A stretch of 64,000 nt of DNA from Campylobacter avium LMG 24591 (lineage in GTDB: Bacteria > Campylobacterota > Campylobacteria > Campylobacterales > Campylobacteraceae): contig NZ_CP022347.1 of the NCBI RefSeq assembly GCF_002238335.1, positions 434,001-498,000 of the forward strand, given 5' to 3'. The notes below the pieces were generated by a model. That model saw only the letters and a list, made by a program, of their open reading frames with translations. It ran no database searches and was not told the DNA's origin. The position numbers and the translations under genes are program-made. Shown here piece after piece: positions 1-9,272 of the stretch (position 1 is the stretch's first letter; every line of letters starts with the position of its first letter).

Positions 1-522
1 GCTTTTTTCGCCTTTATTATCTATAAAATTTGGGTTTGAGTTTAAAAAGCTTTTTTTCTTAAAGGCAATTAAGAGCCTATCTTTTTTAATCATAGGCAAA
101 GAAAATTTAGCCCTCATCATAGAATTGTCTTGAATTTTAAAGGCACAGGATTGAAACACATAGCCAAATTTTGCTGCTAAATCCATAACTTTTCTATGAG
201 AAAGCAGGTATAGCATAATCTTTTTATACCAAGCTATGCCCATTTGCTTGACTATGTCAAAGCGAACCGCCTCAATGGCAGTATCCACCCTGATATTGCT
301 AGGGCAAACTTCCACGCACCTAGTACATAAAAAGCAAGATTCAAATACCTTTTTTAAGCCTTTATCAAGCTTTAAATTCTCATCTTTATAAGCAGAAATT
401 AGGTCTAAAAAACCGCGTGGTGAGTTAGTTTCGTCTTTTTTTATGTCATAAACAGTGCAAGATTGTATGCACTTTCCGCATTTAACGCAGGCAGAACTTA
501 TATTTTTGATATTATTTAACAT
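1..522 (-). CDS. Ferredoxin-type Fe-S oxidoreductase, 3' end outside window
   Basis: The reading frame starts at the ATG ending at 522 and runs off the left edge without a stop, giving 174 visible residues. Two ferredoxin clusters are clear: Cys12-x2-Cys15-x2-Cys18-x3-Cys22 (CVKCGKCIQSC) and Cys63-x2-Cys66-x2-Cys69-x3-Cys73-Pro (CFLCTRCVEVCP). This is the N-terminal layout of GlpC/LldE/heterodisulfide-reductase-like subunits, whose cysteine-rich domains would lie beyond the window. The start overlaps the hemN stop by one base (TAATG), so it is translationally coupled to hemN; C. jejuni has the same order (Cj0991c after hemN). The substrate cannot be told from this fragment. Confidence 0.85.
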   Translation of the reverse strand, partial: MLNNIKNISSACVKCGKCIQSCTVYDIKKDETNSPRGFLDLISAYKDENLKLDKGLKKVFESCFLCTRCVEVCPSNIRVDTAIEAVRFDIVKQMGIAWYKKIMLYLLSHRKVMDLAAKFGYVFQSCAFKIQDNSMMRAKFSLPMIKKDRLLIAFKKKSFLNSNPNFIDNKGEKS

Positions 523-1877
523 TACACAGTCTTTGAAAATACTTTTTTATCATCGCTAAATTTATACATATAAGCATCAAAACACATAGCTATGTTTCTA
601 ATCAACAAAACCCCGGTTTCATTTACAAAAATTTCCTTATCTTTTATATCGTAAAAGTCCTTGTATTCCTCCAGCTGCTTTAAAGCATCCTCAAAATATT
701 GCCAAAAATTTATCTTAAATTTATCCTCTATATCTTTTATATTTAAGTAAAAATTCGACATCAAAGACATGATAACTTTTTTTCTTAGCATATCATCATC
801 ATGTAATACAATTCCCTTTTCAAAGGGCAATTTACCATTTAAAATAGCCTCTTCATAAGCTTTCATATCCTTGTAATTTTGAGCGTAATAATTGCCCCCG
901 TCTCCAATGCTCGTAAGTCCTACGCCTATTAAGGCTGCACCGCCCTTTGTTGTGTATCCTTGAAAATTCCTATGCAAACTTCCATTTTTAAGAGCCTTAA
1001 ATAACTCATCATCTTCTTTTGCAAAATGGTCCATTCCTATCATCTTGTAAGAATTTTTTGTCAAGAATTTCTCGCAATACTCCAAAATTTCAAGTTTTTC
1101 ATCAGGGCTTGGCAGTGTGCTTTCATCAAATTTTCTCATATTTTTTTTAAGCCAAGGAACATGAGCGTAGTTAAATATAGCAAGCCTATCGGGATTTAAT
1201 AGCATGACCTTGTCCAAGGTTTTAGCAAAACTTTGCAAATTTTGATAAGGAAGCCCGTAGATAAGGTCTATATTTATGGACTTTATGCCCCTATCTCTCA
1301 TCATTTGTATAGCGTTTTTGCTAAGCTCAAAGCTTTGAATTCTGTGAATTTCTTTTTGCACTCTTTCGTCAAAATCTTGCACGCCAAAGCTTATCCTGTT
1401 AAAGCCTTCGTTGCAAAGAAGCTGGGCTTGCTCCTCGTTTAAAAATCTTGGGTCAATCTCGCAGCTAAGCTCAGCATTTTCATCAAAATTTGTGAAAGTG
1501 GATTTTATCTTTTTTATAAGTTTTTCAAGATAAGCAGCTGAAAAAAAGGTTGGAGTGCCGCCACCAAAATGAAGCTGTATGACCTTTTGTTCGGTGTTTA
1601 TGGTATTTTTTAGTATATCAAGCTCTTTAAATAAAAAGTCGATGTATCTACTTTTAAGCTCCTCTTTAGCCGTGTATATGACATTGCAACCGCAAAAATA
1701 ACAAGCAGACCTACAAAAGGGAAGATGAAAATAAAGCGATAATTCTTTATCCAAGGAACGAAGCCTTGATATGTAATCATCATAGCTAAAAGAGGTATTA
1801 AATTCAACAGCAGTGGGATAAGATGTGTATCTAGGTCCTGCTTTGGAAAAGCGAGTAAAGGCCTTATAATCTCTCAT
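522..1877 (-). CDS. hemN: Oxygen-independent coproporphyrinogen III oxidase
   Basis: This radical-SAM enzyme converts coproporphyrinogen III to protoporphyrinogen IX without oxygen in haem synthesis. The cluster motif CRSACYFCGC follows the conserved N-terminal segment SKAGPRYTSYPTAVEFN, and QLHFGGGTPTF and SFGVQDF are typical of HemN. I prefer the ATG at 1877 (MRDYKAF..., 451 aa), matching the family N terminus, over the upstream ATG at 1904, which would add nine unconserved residues. It overlaps the end of the upstream gene by 14 bases. The gene sits with hemB in a minus-strand cluster, so two haem-pathway steps are genetically close. Confidence 0.95.
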   Translation of the reverse strand: MRDYKAFTRFSKAGPRYTSYPTAVEFNTSFSYDDYISRLRSLDKELSLYFHLPFCRSACYFCGCNVIYTAKEELKSRYIDFLFKELDILKNTINTEQKVIQLHFGGGTPTFFSAAYLEKLIKKIKSTFTNFDENAELSCEIDPRFLNEEQAQLLCNEGFNRISFGVQDFDERVQKEIHRIQSFELSKNAIQMMRDRGIKSINIDLIYGLPYQNLQSFAKTLDKVMLLNPDRLAIFNYAHVPWLKKNMRKFDESTLPSPDEKLEILEYCEKFLTKNSYKMIGMDHFAKEDDELFKALKNGSLHRNFQGYTTKGGAALIGVGLTSIGDGGNYYAQNYKDMKAYEEAILNGKLPFEKGIVLHDDDMLRKKVIMSLMSNFYLNIKDIEDKFKINFWQYFEDALKQLEEYKDFYDIKDKEIFVNETGVLLIRNIAMCFDAYMYKFSDDKKVFSKTV

Positions 1878-2355
1878 TTTCGTCTTTTCCTGCCAAAAAA
1901 GCATTTACATCTACAAATAAATTTGGATGTTCTTTTTTAATCTGCTCTAACAAAACATCTAAATCTATGCTTAAATCGCTCACACCTTTCATCATCTGTT
2001 TTTTAATCTCATCCATGGCCACAAGCCATACATCATTAAAATCTATAGGAACTCGTTGAAATATAGCCTTTTCAAGCCTTAGCTCGAAATTTTCTTTTCT
2101 TAATTCTCTAACATTTTCTAGCAAATCCTTAAGACTAGCGATGGATAAGATAGTATGCACCTTATCGTCTTCATCTATGATAAACCAAGGCTCGGGATTA
2201 GAGTAAGAACCCTGCCTTAAATTTAGTAATTTTGTAGTATCAGTGCTTTTTACCACCTCTAACACAGTTTTTTCGTTATCTTTTAAGCCTAAAGATTTGC
2301 TAAATTCATTTATCTTATCGATGGAAGTTGAGGATTTTACAAGATTGTTTTTCAT
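1864..2355 (-). CDS. UPF0763-family protein (Cj0993c-like)
   Basis: A 163-residue soluble protein without signal peptide or membrane segment. It resembles the epsilonproteobacterial UPF0763/DUF2603 family, found in C. jejuni at the same place between hemN and argF. The visible features are a charged, mostly helical sequence with a Leu/Glu/Arg-rich middle (about residues 80-100, LLENVRELRKENFELRLEKA) that could form a short coiled coil. No catalytic motif is evident and the function is not known to me. Ten bases separate it from argF, consistent with one operon argF-this gene-hemN. Confidence 0.8.
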   Translation of the reverse strand: MKNNLVKSSTSIDKINEFSKSLGLKDNEKTVLEVVKSTDTTKLLNLRQGSYSNPEPWFIIDEDDKVHTILSIASLKDLLENVRELRKENFELRLEKAIFQRVPIDFNDVWLVAMDEIKKQMMKGVSDLSIDLDVLLEQIKKEHPNLFVDVNAFLAGKDENERL

Positions 2356-2365
2356 ATCTATCCCT

Positions 2366-3268
2366 TTAACATTTAATTGAGCTTAAAAAGCAAAGCAAAG
2401 ATTTTACCACGTACAATCTATTTACCGCTTCGTTAAAAATCACCTCGCTATGTTCTTCAAAAATTTCCTCACTTACCTCGTAGCCTCTGTATGCTGGCAA
2501 ACAGTGAAGCAAGATTGCGCCTTGGTTTGCAAAAGACATAGCCTGTTTATCTATCATAAAGTCTTTAAAGTCTTTTAGCTTTTTCTCTTTTTCGCTTTCT
2601 TGTCCCATAGAAACCCAAGTATCAGTTATAACAACATCTTTGCCTTTTATGGCCTTTGTTTTGTCATTGTAAAATTCTATTTTTGCTCCGCTTTTTTTAG
2701 CATTTTCTTTTACTATGTCTAAAATTTCAGGAGCTATCTTGTAATTTTCAGGATAAGCAACGCTAAGTTCATATCCTAAGATAGAAGCGGCAATCAACCA
2801 AGAATTACACATATTGTTTGTATCGCCTACAAAAGCTATTTTGCCTTCTTTTTTATACTCTTGTATGGTTAGCAAATCTCCTAAAACTTGCGTGGGATGA
2901 TACAAATCACTAAGTGCGTTTATAACAGGTGCCTTTGAGTATTTGGCAAATTCTAAAAGCGTTTCGTGCTTATTAACCCTAAGCATGACAAAATCAACCA
3001 TAGAGCCAATAACCCTTGCCGTATCCTTTATAGGCTCACCCCTGCTTAGCTGTAAGTCGTTTGCACTCAAAAACAAAGCCTTGCCTCCAAGTTCTGTTAT
3101 GGCCAACTCAAAAGCCATTCTTGTTCTAGTTGAATTTTTTTCAAAAATCATAGCCAATCTTTTATCTACAAGCAGTTTTCTAGGCTCTTTTTTTATATTT
3201 ACAGCACCTTTGATTAGCTCTAAAATTTCATCTTTTGTGTAGTCTTTCAAGCTTAAAAAATGCCTCAT
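2366..3268 (-). CDS. argF: Ornithine carbamoyltransferase
   Basis: Makes citrulline from ornithine and carbamoyl phosphate in arginine synthesis. The 300-residue sequence contains the carbamoyl-phosphate loop [11 protein letters not shown] (about residues 43-53), the HPTQVLGD motif, and the ornithine-binding/catalytic [12 protein letters not shown] near the C terminus. Length is slightly below the usual 305-310. The start overlaps the hemB stop by four bases, so hemB and argF are probably co-transcribed despite belonging to different pathways; the same pairing occurs in C. jejuni. Confidence 0.96.
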   Translation of the reverse strand: MRHFLSLKDYTKDEILELIKGAVNIKKEPRKLLVDKRLAMIFEKNSTRTRMAFELAITELGGKALFLSANDLQLSRGEPIKDTARVIGSMVDFVMLRVNKHETLLEFAKYSKAPVINALSDLYHPTQVLGDLLTIQEYKKEGKIAFVGDTNNMCNSWLIAASILGYELSVAYPENYKIAPEILDIVKENAKKSGAKIEFYNDKTKAIKGKDVVITDTWVSMGQESEKEKKLKDFKDFMIDKQAMSFANQGAILLHCLPAYRGYEVSEEIFEEHSEVIFNEAVNRLYVVKSLLCFLSSIKC

Positions 3269-4248
3269 AAGTTATCCTTTAAAAGTTTTGCTACTTCCTT
3301 AGCGTGATACGAGATTATAAGTTTTGCTCCAGCTCTTTTGAATGCTATCATACTTTCTAAAAGCACCTTTTCATAGTCAATCACACCAGCTTTTTCTCCA
3401 GCCTTAAGTAAGGCGTATTCCCCGCTTACATTATAAACGCAGATTGGCAACTTGGTATTTAAGCTAAGTTCTTTGACAATGTCAAGATAAGCAAGTGCTG
3501 GTTTTATCATCAAGATATCAGCACCTTGCAACTCATCTTCTAAGCTTTCAAGCAAGGCTTCTTTGGCATTTGCAAAGTCCATTTGGTATGTCTTTCTGTC
3601 TCCATAACTAGGGCTTGAGCCAGCAACCTCTCTAAAGGGACCATAATACGCCGAAGCAAATTTTGTAGAATACGACATAATGGGCAAATTTTCAAAGCCG
3701 TTAGTATCTAAAGCCTCTCTTAAGGTGTGTATAATGCCATCCATCATACCGCTTGGTGCTATCATATCAACACCAGCCCTTGCATGAACTAAGGCTTGTT
3801 TTGCTGAAATTTCAAGCGTAGCGTCATTATCAACTGTTTTTGTTTTAGGATTTATTATGCCGCAGTGCCCGTGTTCTGTGTATTCGCAAAAGCATAAATC
3901 GCTAATTACAAACAAGTTTGGAAACTTTTTTTTGATTTCTCTTATGCTGCTTGCTATCAAAGAATCATCATCTAAGGCTTCACTTCCTATACTATCTTTT
4001 TCTTCGCTTTCTAAAACTCCAAAAAGTATTATGGCCTTAATGCCTAATTCTTGCAATTCTTCGCACTCTTTTAAGATATTATCTAAGCTCATTTGAAACA
4101 CGCCGGGCATGGATGAAATTTCGTTTTTCACGCCTTCGCCTCTTACCACAAATAAAGGATATATAAAATCTCGTATTTCTAGGCTAGTTTCTTTTAACAT
4201 AAGTCTTAAATTTTCATTAAATCTAAGCCTTCTAAATCTTTTAAACAT
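3265..4248 (-). CDS. hemB: Delta-aminolevulinic acid dehydratase (porphobilinogen synthase)
   Basis: Condenses two 5-aminolevulinate molecules to porphobilinogen. The 327-residue protein has the metal-site region [13 protein letters not shown], the first active-site lysine in [14 protein letters not shown], and the Schiff-base lysine in [16 protein letters not shown], all in normal order. The N terminus ([14 protein letters not shown]) is also typical. It is the first gene of the minus-strand group hemB-argF-UPF0763-hemN and diverges from ribA across a 56-base gap that must hold both promoters. Confidence 0.97.
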   Translation of the reverse strand: MFKRFRRLRFNENLRLMLKETSLEIRDFIYPLFVVRGEGVKNEISSMPGVFQMSLDNILKECEELQELGIKAIILFGVLESEEKDSIGSEALDDDSLIASSIREIKKKFPNLFVISDLCFCEYTEHGHCGIINPKTKTVDNDATLEISAKQALVHARAGVDMIAPSGMMDGIIHTLREALDTNGFENLPIMSYSTKFASAYYGPFREVAGSSPSYGDRKTYQMDFANAKEALLESLEDELQGADILMIKPALAYLDIVKELSLNTKLPICVYNVSGEYALLKAGEKAGVIDYEKVLLESMIAFKRAGAKLIISYHAKEVAKLLKDNL

Positions 4249-4304
4249 AAGTTTCCTTTTTTTGGCTAAAATCTCCTTAAATTATAGTATAAAGGTTTTA
4301 ATAT

Positions 4305-4865
4305 ATGGACATAAAAGTATCAGAACTTGCAAATTTACCTACTAAATTAGGAATGTTTAAGGTGCAAAGTTTTAAAGAGGGCGAGAAAGAGCATTTGTGC
4401 ATAATGAGTAAAGATTTAGGAGATGTTGTAAATGTTAGAATTCACTCAGAATGCCTAACAGGAGACGCTTTGCTATCTTTAAAATGCGACTGTGGTGCCC
4501 AACTTGAGTATGCTTTAAAATACATACAAGAACACGGCGGCTTGGTAATTTACCTAAGGCAAGAGGGCAGGGGCATAGGATTGTTAAATAAAATCAATGC
4601 CTATGCCTTGCAAGATAAGGGCTTAGATACCATAGAAGCAAATTTAAAACTTGGCTTTAAGGCAGATGAAAGAAAGTACGATGTGGTGGATTTTATCTTA
4701 GATTATTACAAGATAAAGGCTATAAATTTGATAACAAACAATCCTTTAAAAATCAATAGCCTAAAAGTAGAGGTAAAAAAGAGAATTCCTATAAAAATTT
4801 CTTCAAATGAATTTAACCAAGATTATTTAAAGATAAAAGAAGAAAAAATGGGGCATTTATCTTGA
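4305..4865 (+). CDS. ribA: GTP cyclohydrolase II
   Basis: Opens GTP to start riboflavin synthesis. In 186 residues it shows the zinc site C-x10-C-x-C (ECLTGDALLSLKCDCGAQL) and the catalytic loop RQEGRGIGL. This is the free-standing enzyme, not fused to the RibB domain. ATG at 4305 gives the family N terminus (ESAKLPT-like: SELANLPTKLGMFKVQSF). The stop overlaps the TTG start of rsmG, as in C. jejuni (Cj0996-Cj0997). Confidence 0.95.
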   Translation: MDIKVSELANLPTKLGMFKVQSFKEGEKEHLCIMSKDLGDVVNVRIHSECLTGDALLSLKCDCGAQLEYALKYIQEHGGLVIYLRQEGRGIGLLNKINAYALQDKGLDTIEANLKLGFKADERKYDVVDFILDYYKIKAINLITNNPLKINSLKVEVKKRIPIKISSNEFNQDYLKIKEEKMGHLS

Positions 4866-5461
4866 ATTTAAGCTTGATAGAGCAAAAATCAAATTTTTTA
4901 AAACAGCTAAGTACAGAAAAAAAAGATATGTTTTTTTCTAGGATACTTTCTTATGAAAAAATTTTTTTAGCCTATCAAAAAGTGCATAATATAAGCGGAT
5001 TTAAGAGCTTAGAAAAAGAAATTCTAGATAGTATAAAAGTGCTTGATTTTAAGGATTTAACTTATGCCAAAAATATAGTAGATGTTGGCAGTGGAGCGGG
5101 CTTTCCTGCTATTTTTTTAGCCTTTTTACTGGAGGCTGATTTTTATTTATTTGAGCCAAATTCGAAAAAAAATGCCTTTTTATTTTTGCTAAAAAGTGAG
5201 TTAAAACTCAAAAATTTAAGCATACAAAAGAGTAAAATTCAAGATAGCAACTTAAACATAAAAGCCGATGTGATAAGCTCAAGAGCTTTGATGCCTGTTA
5301 AAGAGCTTGTAAATCTTTGTATGAATTTTTGTGATAAAAACACCATTTTCGCGCTTTATAAGGGCAGCAAGATAAAAGATGAGTTAAAAGGATGTGAAAA
5401 CTATGAATTATTTAGCTTTGAGGATAAGAGAATTTATTGTTTTTTACACGCTCTTATCTAG
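4862..5461 (+). CDS. rsmG: 16S rRNA m7G527 methyltransferase
   Basis: RsmG (GidB) methylates G527 of 16S rRNA using SAM. The SAM-binding glycine motif NIVDVGSGAGFPAIFLAF (about residues 69-86) and the later ADVISSRALMPV segment mark the family. The frame begins with TTG at 4862, overlapping the ribA stop; there is no strong ribosome-binding site, and the next candidate is ATG at residue 23 (MFFSRIL), so the N terminus is uncertain. With the TTG the length is 199 aa, near the family norm. The 3' end is overlapped by the next gene. Confidence 0.9.
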   Translation: MNLSLIEQKSNFLKQLSTEKKDMFFSRILSYEKIFLAYQKVHNISGFKSLEKEILDSIKVLDFKDLTYAKNIVDVGSGAGFPAIFLAFLLEADFYLFEPNSKKNAFLFLLKSELKLKNLSIQKSKIQDSNLNIKADVISSRALMPVKELVNLCMNFCDKNTIFALYKGSKIKDELKGCENYELFSFEDKRIYCFLHALI

Positions 5462-6170
5462 CTTTTTTGCCTTAAAACTTAATGCCTTAGATAATGTGTT
5501 TGACAAGTTTTTGGAGCAGGACTTAACAAGCCTTAGTAAACACGAACAAAGAACAGCAAGTTATAATCTCATAAGACACGCCCTAGAGGCTAAATTTGCC
5601 AAAGTAAATTTAGATAAAAGCTTAAAATTAAAGGCCTTGAAAAAGGCTAGATTAACCTTGCTTGCCATAAAAGATGAGAGGCTAAGTGCTGATTATCTAG
5701 CCATAGCGCTTAGTTTTTATGCTAATAATTTTTTGTATGAATTTGAGGATATAAGTCATTTTATGGCTCTTTACAAGGCAAGCAATGAAGAGCTTGTGCC
5801 TAAAAATTTGGCACTTAGCACGGATTATACTTTGTTTTTAAAATTATGCGAGTTTTTAAAGTCTCTTAATAAAAATGAAAATTTTTTAAATTTATTAGTA
5901 AAATCCCTAAATAAAGATAACAATAACATAATATTTTTAGCATCACAGATAAAGGATAATGAGTATATCATAGGCTTTAATGAGAAAAATTACATCTTAA
6001 AGCATGAAAATTTCATTCCAAGCAATGATTTAAGACAAGAAAATAACCAAATACAAGGCCTTGATGTGGTTTTGCTAAAAGAGGAATGCAAACTAATGCC
6101 AAAGGAAAAAAGGGATTTATCTTTGGGGCTTTTTGATGAAAAAGAGTGCTTTGTTTTGATAAAAAATTAA
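5403..6170 (+). CDS. Predicted exported protein of unknown function
   Basis: I chose ATG 5403 because AAGGA lies about ten bases upstream; the GTG at 5394 would have that site immediately before it. The product has a hydrophobic N terminus (about residues 6-26, RIREFIVFYTLLSSFFALKLNA) that looks like a Sec signal peptide with cleavage after the alanine. The remainder is Leu/Lys/Asn-rich and appears helical, with no recognised domain. It overlaps the end of rsmG by 59 bases in another frame. I cannot assign a function. Confidence 0.7.
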   Translation: MNYLALRIREFIVFYTLLSSFFALKLNALDNVFDKFLEQDLTSLSKHEQRTASYNLIRHALEAKFAKVNLDKSLKLKALKKARLTLLAIKDERLSADYLAIALSFYANNFLYEFEDISHFMALYKASNEELVPKNLALSTDYTLFLKLCEFLKSLNKNENFLNLLVKSLNKDNNNIIFLASQIKDNEYIIGFNEKNYILKHENFIPSNDLRQENNQIQGLDVVLLKEECKLMPKEKRDLSLGLFDEKECFVLIKN

Positions 6171-6237
6171 CTTTGCTAGCTTAAAAGGCTAGCCTAAGTT
6201 AAAGAATTTAAATTTACAAGAAAATTATAAAAAACTA

Positions 6238-6264
6238 TGAAGTTAATTTCTTTTTAGTCGATAT
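6238..6264 (+). promoter_or_regulatory. Sigma-28 (FliA) promoter
   Basis: TGAAGTTA at 6238-6245, an 11-base spacer and GTCGATAT at 6257-6264 match the enteric FliA consensus TAAAGTTT-N11-GCCGATAA at 12 of 16 positions with exact spacing. It stands 42 bases before the start of the Cj0977-like gene, whose C. jejuni homologue is reported to be sigma-28 controlled. Transcription should therefore be tied to late flagellar gene expression. Confidence 0.85.
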
Positions 6265-6306
6265 ACTCACAAGGTTTGAAGGTTAATATTTTATAAAGGT
6301 TGAGTA

Positions 6307-6915
6307 ATGACTAATCCCGAGAGTTTTGTAGACGCACAGATAGAACAGTATGTCTCACAAGAGGATTTAGCTCACGCTAAGAGTGAGTTAATATCCTGCC
6401 CTGAAATAAATAATAACCTTTGCGGGCATATATATGAGATAAGCAAAAATCATGCCAAGTCTATTTTTGTAGGCACAGCTGATATGATAGTGGATGAGCA
6501 AGGCCTGCTTCTTAACGCCTTTGTTTTTGCAGCGGCAAATTATGTAGCCTTAGCTGCGGTGAATAAAGAATACTCCGTCTTAATTTCATCCAAGAGTTAT
6601 TTTTATGCTCCCTTAAAATTTGGCGATGTTTTATTCTTAGAAGCACAGGCTTTGTTTGATGAGAATTCAAGAAAAAGGGAAGTGAAGGTTTCAGGTTTTG
6701 TAAAAGAAATAAAAGTGTTTGAAGCAAATATGCAAGTAGTGGTTACTGACGCTCATATCTTTAAAATGGAAAGACCGCAAAACAAAAAGCTTTCAGACTC
6801 AAGCGAAACAGAGAACGAAGACAAACAAGATAAAGAGAGCGTAAAACCCGCCGCCATGCCAACTCAAGCTGATGGCATGGCCATGGTTGCTGACTTGATG
6901 AGCAAAAAGAACTAA
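6307..6915 (+). CDS. Cj0977-like hot-dog fold, flagellar co-regulated protein
   Basis: A 202-residue cytoplasmic protein. The core (about residues 35-155, with GTADMIVDEQGLLLNAFVFAAANYVALAAVN and SSKSYFYAPLKFGDVLFLEA) looks like a hot-dog thioesterase-type fold, but the usual catalytic Asp/Glu of PaaI enzymes is not obvious. The C-terminal 45 residues are a charged, probably disordered tail (DSSETENEDKQDKESVKP) followed by a Met-rich segment. The C. jejuni homologue Cj0977 is known as a sigma-28-dependent protein needed for invasion but not motility; the adjoining lipoprotein and nuclease (Cj0978c, Cj0979c) support the orthology. Clear sigma-28 promoter upstream. Confidence 0.85.
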   Translation: MTNPESFVDAQIEQYVSQEDLAHAKSELISCPEINNNLCGHIYEISKNHAKSIFVGTADMIVDEQGLLLNAFVFAAANYVALAAVNKEYSVLISSKSYFYAPLKFGDVLFLEAQALFDENSRKREVKVSGFVKEIKVFEANMQVVVTDAHIFKMERPQNKKLSDSSETENEDKQDKESVKPAAMPTQADGMAMVADLMSKKN

Positions 6916-7097
6916 GGCTTTAGATACGGTATATCAATCCAATTTTTAGGACAGCTTTCGCGGTAAGTTCCCGTAGCGTCGTAATAATAGGTACAGTCAT
7001 CATAATACCTATTTGATATACCTCTTTCATTTATATAACAAGCACTGAAAAAAAGCAGCACAAAAAAAGTCATTATAAGCTTAGTCATTTTTATCAT
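6912..7097 (-). CDS. Small lipoprotein (Cj0978c-like)
   Basis: A 61-residue product with a lipoprotein signal (IMTFFVLLFFSAC, lipobox FSAC) and a short Tyr/Asp-rich mature part containing two further cysteines (DDCTYYY, ESCPKNW). A second in-frame ATG at 7088 gives a more typical signal peptide (MTKLIMTFF). It overlaps the end of the upstream nuclease gene and its stop overlaps the convergent Cj0977-like stop by four bases. Function unknown; C. jejuni has a similar gene at the same place. Confidence 0.75.
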   Translation of the reverse strand: MIKMTKLIMTFFVLLFFSACYINERGISNRYYDDCTYYYDATGTYRESCPKNWIDIPYLKP

Positions 7098-7617
7098 TCA
7101 TCTTTCGCCATTTATAAGGTTCTATCGGGTTTTTATCAACCCAAAGACCTAGTTTTTGAGACCGTGCTTGCTCTTCGTATTTTTTATATATATCACTGTA
7201 GTAAGTGTAAGCCCAAGCGTAGCCGTTTTCCACCATTTTTTTGTTAATGTCCTCATTGTTTAATTCTATCTTAGCAATAATCCTTCCATATTTATCCTTA
7301 TCCTTTTTTATGGCCTTTATGTGTTTTGAAGCTATCATAGAGGCTAGAAAGTCTCTTGATTTTTTGCCAAAGGCCTGATTTGATTCTGGTGCGTCTATTG
7401 CAAAGAGGCGAATTCTATGAGTTTTTTTTGCCTCATCTAAGAGTGTGATAGTATCGCCATCTATTACCTTTACGACCTTGCCTTGCAAGTAGTCTTGACT
7501 TGCTATAAAGGAGTTTAGGAAAAATATCAAAGTCCCAAGGATTAAAAGCACAAAGACCTTTTTAGGATCACTTGCTATTTTTCGTAAATTTATAATATCT
7601 TTTTTTCTTAATCTCAT
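7081..7617 (-). CDS. Membrane-anchored or secreted thermonuclease-family nuclease
   Basis: Residues about 45-170 form a staphylococcal-nuclease domain: GKVVKVIDGDTITLLD, the arginine motif HRIRLFAIDAPES, KDKYGRIIAKIE, and ENGYAWAYTYY. The key Asp/Arg/Glu residues are all present, so it should cut DNA or RNA in a calcium-dependent way. A hydrophobic segment at residues 19-38 (KVFVLLILGTLIFFLNSFIA) acts as uncleaved anchor or signal. It corresponds to C. jejuni Cj0979c. It is transcribed together with the small lipoprotein downstream and diverges from the next lipoprotein gene. Confidence 0.88.
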   Translation of the reverse strand: MRLRKKDIINLRKIASDPKKVFVLLILGTLIFFLNSFIASQDYLQGKVVKVIDGDTITLLDEAKKTHRIRLFAIDAPESNQAFGKKSRDFLASMIASKHIKAIKKDKDKYGRIIAKIELNNEDINKKMVENGYAWAYTYYSDIYKKYEEQARSQKLGLWVDKNPIEPYKWRKMNDKND

Positions 7618-7702
7618 TAAATACTCTTTACTTTGATACTTTTATTATATTAAAATTAATAAAACTTTGGTAAGAAATTAGGATTTTTTTGGATTTAAAA
7701 TT

Positions 7703-8725
7703 ATGCTTAGATTAGTTTTTATCATTTTTTTACTTTTTTTCATATCTTGCGATAAACAAGATAAAGATAGACAAGAGGCTAATTTTACTAAGCTAAATAA
7801 CAGCGCAGAATTTAGCGAAAAAGAGCAAGATAAGGCTAAAATATTTCTTGAAAATGAGGCCTATATCCTGGGTTTAAAATTTGACTGTAAGTTAAATTCG
7901 CTTGATGAAAACACTAGCTTATACTGCATAGATTCTATTTTTAATATACAAGATAAGAAAAACGAAAAAGTTTTTAGTTTAAAGGATGCTTTTATCGAGC
8001 TTAGTGAAGGCTTAACTAAATTTAGCTTTTCAAACGCCTTTTATTCGTATCAACTAAGCTTTAAAGATGAAATTTATAGTCTAAAAATTACAAATTTAAA
8101 AGAAAACTCCGTAGAGCTTGAGGACTATTTTACCAGCTTAGATGAGGAAGTGTTTTTTAAAGATGAGCCTGAATTTGTTGATTTAAACAAGCTTTTCTTT
8201 GCTTCAAATGTGAATTTGGAGGAAAGTTTGTTTAATACTGCTAATTTATCTGGAAGAAAATTATTTTCAAAAGACGCAAAATGGGAGCTTTGGAGAAAAA
8301 ATATCAAAGAAAATGATTTTTTATATAATCTGTCAAATCACAGCTATTACATATACAAAGATGGCTATTTAAGCGATGAGTTTAGTGTAAGTTTGCATAA
8401 AAAAGATGATTTGTTTTACCTTGGCGTAAACACGCCTAGACATTTTAAGCATGCTTTGATACAGGATTTTTTTTGCATAGATGATATTTTTGTGTTTAAA
8501 TTTGATGAGAGAAATTTTATCTTTGCCAAAGTTGATGAAGACTTTGTGAATTTTTATGAAGCAAAGTTAGGTTTCATGGGTCTTGATGTTAGTTTATTAA
8601 CTTTTAATTCTTATTTTAATTTTTCAAAAAATGATTTAAAATACGAGATGTTTTTAAGTGAGGAGGGCTGCGAGGACTGCGAGCAAAATTTAAGCAGCAC
8701 GGATTTTAATCCAACTTCGTTCTAA
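7703..8725 (+). CDS. Predicted lipoprotein of unknown function
   Basis: A 340-residue protein with a lipoprotein signal ([16 protein letters not shown], lipobox FISC). The mature part is rich in Phe, Asp, Glu and Ser, looks beta-rich, and has a late cysteine cluster ([10 protein letters not shown]) near the C terminus. I recognise no family. AGGA at about 7679 can serve as ribosome-binding site. The 3' end overlaps the convergent recR gene by 20 bases. No C. jejuni counterpart at this locus comes to mind, so it may be accessory. Confidence 0.7.
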   Translation: MLRLVFIIFLLFFISCDKQDKDRQEANFTKLNNSAEFSEKEQDKAKIFLENEAYILGLKFDCKLNSLDENTSLYCIDSIFNIQDKKNEKVFSLKDAFIELSEGLTKFSFSNAFYSYQLSFKDEIYSLKITNLKENSVELEDYFTSLDEEVFFKDEPEFVDLNKLFFASNVNLEESLFNTANLSGRKLFSKDAKWELWRKNIKENDFLYNLSNHSYYIYKDGYLSDEFSVSLHKKDDLFYLGVNTPRHFKHALIQDFFCIDDIFVFKFDERNFIFAKVDEDFVNFYEAKLGFMGLDVSLLTFNSYFNFSKNDLKYEMFLSEEGCEDCEQNLSSTDFNPTSF

Positions 8726-9272
8726 AGGCTATGGCCTTATGCAAGGAGATTAAATCAACATTTTCAAGACTCACCCCGCTAGGAATTCCTTGCGCTATCT
8801 TAGAAAAGCTTAAATTTAAATCCTTAAGTTTTTCTTCTATGAAAAAATACGAAGCGTCAGAATGCACGGAGTGCGTTAAGGCAAAGATTAATTCCTTGCA
8901 AGAATTTATATTTATCATGGCTCTTAGCTTGTCTATTTTATCATCGCTTATTTCATCAAGCACAAAATAAAGCCCGTTAAAACTAGAGCTTTCCTCTATG
9001 ATTAATATATCCTTAGCTGATTCGACTATGCAAAGCAAGGATTTATCTCTATTTTCATTTACGCAAAACTCGCACAACTCATCATCACTTAAATTTCCGC
9101 ACCTTATGCAAGGTTTTACGAAGCGAACCACCTCTTCTATGTTGTGTGCGATTTTTAGGCTAAGGCTGTGTTCTTTGCTTAAGAAATACGCAAGCCTTAG
9201 GGCTGATTTTTTACCAATGCTAGGCAAAAGGCTTAGGTTATTTACTAGCTCATTTATCTTTTCATTGGCCAT
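8706..9272 (-). CDS. recR: Recombination mediator RecR
   Basis: Acts with RecO/RecF-type factors in loading RecA at gaps. The 188-residue protein has the helix-hairpin-helix start ([16 protein letters not shown]), a C4 zinc finger ([16 protein letters not shown]), and a Toprim domain beginning [17 protein letters not shown]. Length and domain order are normal. It follows racS closely (start within the 3' end of racS, 11-base overlap), giving a racR-racS-recR operon, the arrangement known in C. jejuni (Cj1261-Cj1263). Confidence 0.95.
   Translation of the reverse strand: MANEKINELVNNLSLLPSIGKKSALRLAYFLSKEHSLSLKIAHNIEEVVRFVKPCIRCGNLSDDELCEFCVNENRDKSLLCIVESAKDILIIEESSSFNGLYFVLDEISDDKIDKLRAMININSCKELIFALTHSVHSDASYFFIEEKLKDLNLSFSKIAQGIPSGVSLENVDLISLHKAIAFRTKLD

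Noticed and set aside
6169-6200. Inverted repeat AACTTTGCTAGC / GGCTAGCCTAAGTT after the exported-protein gene as a terminator
   Set aside because: The stem is imperfect and no T tract follows on the plus strand, so it may be a weak transcript-end hairpin only.
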